From Streptomyces sp. TLI_105 (GTDB lineage Bacteria; Actinomycetota; Actinomycetes; Streptomycetales; Streptomycetaceae): a DNA stretch of 64,000 nt. Positions 62,865 through 64,000 of this stretch are shown here, in pieces; positions within the stretch are counted from its first letter, which is position 1; every line of letters begins with the position of its first letter. The translations under genes and the position numbers were made by a program. Location: positions 3,448,501-3,512,500 of the forward strand of contig NZ_FNSM01000001.1 of NCBI RefSeq assembly GCF_900105415.1, written 5' to 3'. The notes beneath the pieces are model-generated. The model was not told the DNA's origin, did not search any database, and saw only the letters and a list, made by a program, of their open reading frames with translations.

Positions 62865-64000
62865 TCAGCCGCCGCTTCCCGCAGGGGCGACCTCCGCCCG
62901 AACCTCCCCGTCCGCCACGACGGGGGCGCGCCGCGTCAGCCGCCGCTCCCCCGCCGCGCCGACCGCCGTGAGCAGCACCGTCAGACCCACCCCCCAGAGG
63001 ATCGCCGTCGACGGGGCCGCCACCTTGAGCAGCGCGCCGGCGAGCGTGCCGCTGGCCGCGTAACCGGCGCCCACCGCCGCGTACATGACCGAGTACCCGG
63101 CGGCGAGCGCGGACGGCGGGAGGACCTGCCGGAGGGCCAGGTTCCGGGTGAGGCTCGCGGGGGCCTGGAGGAGCCCGGCGGCGACCAGGGCCACCGCGAT
63201 GGCGGCGGTCCACGGCAGTACGGCGACGAGTGCGACGCCCGCGGCCACCGCGAGGACCAGGACCAGGGACTGGACGGTCAGCGGACCGGGCCAGCTCCCC
63301 CGGAGGCCGTACACGAAGGCGCCGACCGCCGAGCCGATCGAGAACCCGGCGAGCAGCGGCCCCGCCCAGCCGATGCCGATGCCGCGCTGTTCCAGGAGCG
63401 CGGGCAGGATCAGCTCGGCGAGGGCGAGCAGGGTGAGGCCGGCGGCCCCCAGGACGTACACGGGCCAGGCGCGCAGCAGCGCCCGCCGCATCGCGGCGCC
63501 CTCCTCCCGCGCCACACCGGCCCATCCGGCCGGCAACGCCCACAGTCCGGCCACCGAGAGCCCCATCAGGACGCCCTGCGACAGCAGCGGCACGGCGGGG
63601 TCGACGCCGAGCGCCAGGCCGGTGGTGAGGGCGGGCGCGGCCGCCCAGATGGCGAAGGTCAGCACCGATTCCACGCTCATCGCCTGGGTGACGGCCCGTT
63701 CGGGGACCAGGCTGGTGAGCAGGGCGCGCAGCCCGCCGGGCACGGCGGCGGGGCCGGCGCCCGCGAGCAGCGCGAGGGCGGCGAGGACGGCGGGGTGGGC
63801 GCCGGGCGCGAGCCCGAGCCCGGCGAACCCGGCGGCGCCGACCGCGAGCCCGGCGGCGAGCTGCGGCCGGGCCCGCTCGGCGTTCAGCCGCATGCCGAGG
63901 ACGGGCGCGGCGAGGATCTCCCCGAGGACGTACGCGGCGGCGAGGACCGCCCCGAGCGTGTAGCCGCCGGGCCGTTCCCGCACGAGGAACACGAGCGCGA
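62865..64000 (-). CDS. MFS transporter (partial, 5' end outside window)
   Basis: At least 378 residues of a major facilitator protein whose start lies beyond the right edge; the frame is open to the end of the window and the visible part begins within the first helix (LVFLVRERPGGYTLGAVLAA). The motif-A position reads PVLGMRLNAERARPQLAAGL. Ten or more hydrophobic segments follow, ending with a short tail (RAEVAPAGSGG). It converges on the GlxA/AraC regulator with 28 bases between stops. Confidence 0.82.
   Translation of the reverse strand, partial: ALVFLVRERPGGYTLGAVLAAAYVLGEILAAPVLGMRLNAERARPQLAAGLAVGAAGFAGLGLAPGAHPAVLAALALLAGAGPAAVPGGLRALLTSLVPERAVTQAMSVESVLTFAIWAAAPALTTGLALGVDPAVPLLSQGVLMGLSVAGLWALPAGWAGVAREEGAAMRRALLRAWPVYVLGAAGLTLLALAELILPALLEQRGIGIGWAGPLLAGFSIGSAVGAFVYGLRGSWPGPLTVQSLVLVLAVAAGVALVAVLPWTAAIAVALVAAGLLQAPASLTRNLALRQVLPPSALAAGYSVMYAAVGAGYAASGTLAGALLKVAAPSTAILWGVGLTVLLTAVGAAGERRLTRRAPVVADGEVRAEVAPAGSGG

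Overview
The window is a piece of a high-GC actinobacterial chromosome, almost certainly Streptomyces. Support: very strong third-position GC bias with long shadow frames on both strands, frequent GTG and TTG starts, ATGA/GTGA gene overlaps, futalosine-pathway menaquinone genes beside a 14-subunit-type complex I operon, a WhiJ-like XRE/DUF397/ATPase set, and dispersed GC-rich intergenic repeats. No tRNA, rRNA, CRISPR array, integrase or transposase was seen.

Left third (1-26.3 kb) is housekeeping. The minus strand carries nuoA to nuoL (nuoL cut by the left edge), tightly overlapping, with a good Rex-type operator in front of nuoA. Divergent from it is a secreted NlpC/P60 cell-wall hydrolase with a Crp-like palindrome upstream. 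Then follow a four-gene MacAB-like export operon with a lipoprotein, a secreted I36-like protein, a second lipoprotein, a tiny LuxR-type regulator, menaquinone genes (a geranylgeranyl-reductase-family oxidoreductase, menG, mqnC, mqnA), a SigE-family sigma factor with a putative membrane partner, and a cold-shock gene with a terminator-like hairpin in its leader.

The most striking region is 26.9-42.1 kb: seven tandem, same-strand paralogues of a secreted protein. Each has a signal peptide, a variable N-terminal domain (probably a beta-propeller), a short Ig/FlgD-like strand region and a C-terminal FG-GAP/VCBS repeat domain of about 260 residues. The fourth copy has lost the whole N-terminal domain. 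Copies 5 and 6 have almost identical C-termini but unlike N-termini. Copies 3, 4 and 7 share an ECF-like promoter pattern. Several start with TTG and several end in a similar short tail. No function is known to me.

Right third (42-64 kb) begins with a WhiJ-like regulatory cluster, a HAD phosphatase and a nitroreductase-like protein. Next comes an approximately 830-bp imperfect inverted repeat with two 355-bp arms and no gene, then a Ser/Thr kinase with a putative extracellular lectin-like domain. From 47.9 to 58.3 kb lies a lipid- or steroid-like catabolic set (DUF35 protein, DoxX, flavin monooxygenase, NDP-forming acyl-CoA synthetase, enoyl-CoA hydratase, flavin reductase). It is tied together by four copies of one palindrome, CTGAC-N5-GTCAG, suggesting a local TetR-type regulon. 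Embedded in it are a decayed relic of a WD40/FG-GAP protein and a 1227-residue secreted protein made of seven four-cysteine modules plus three Ig-like repeats. The window ends with three MFS transporters, a small membrane protein and a GlxA/AraC-type regulator.
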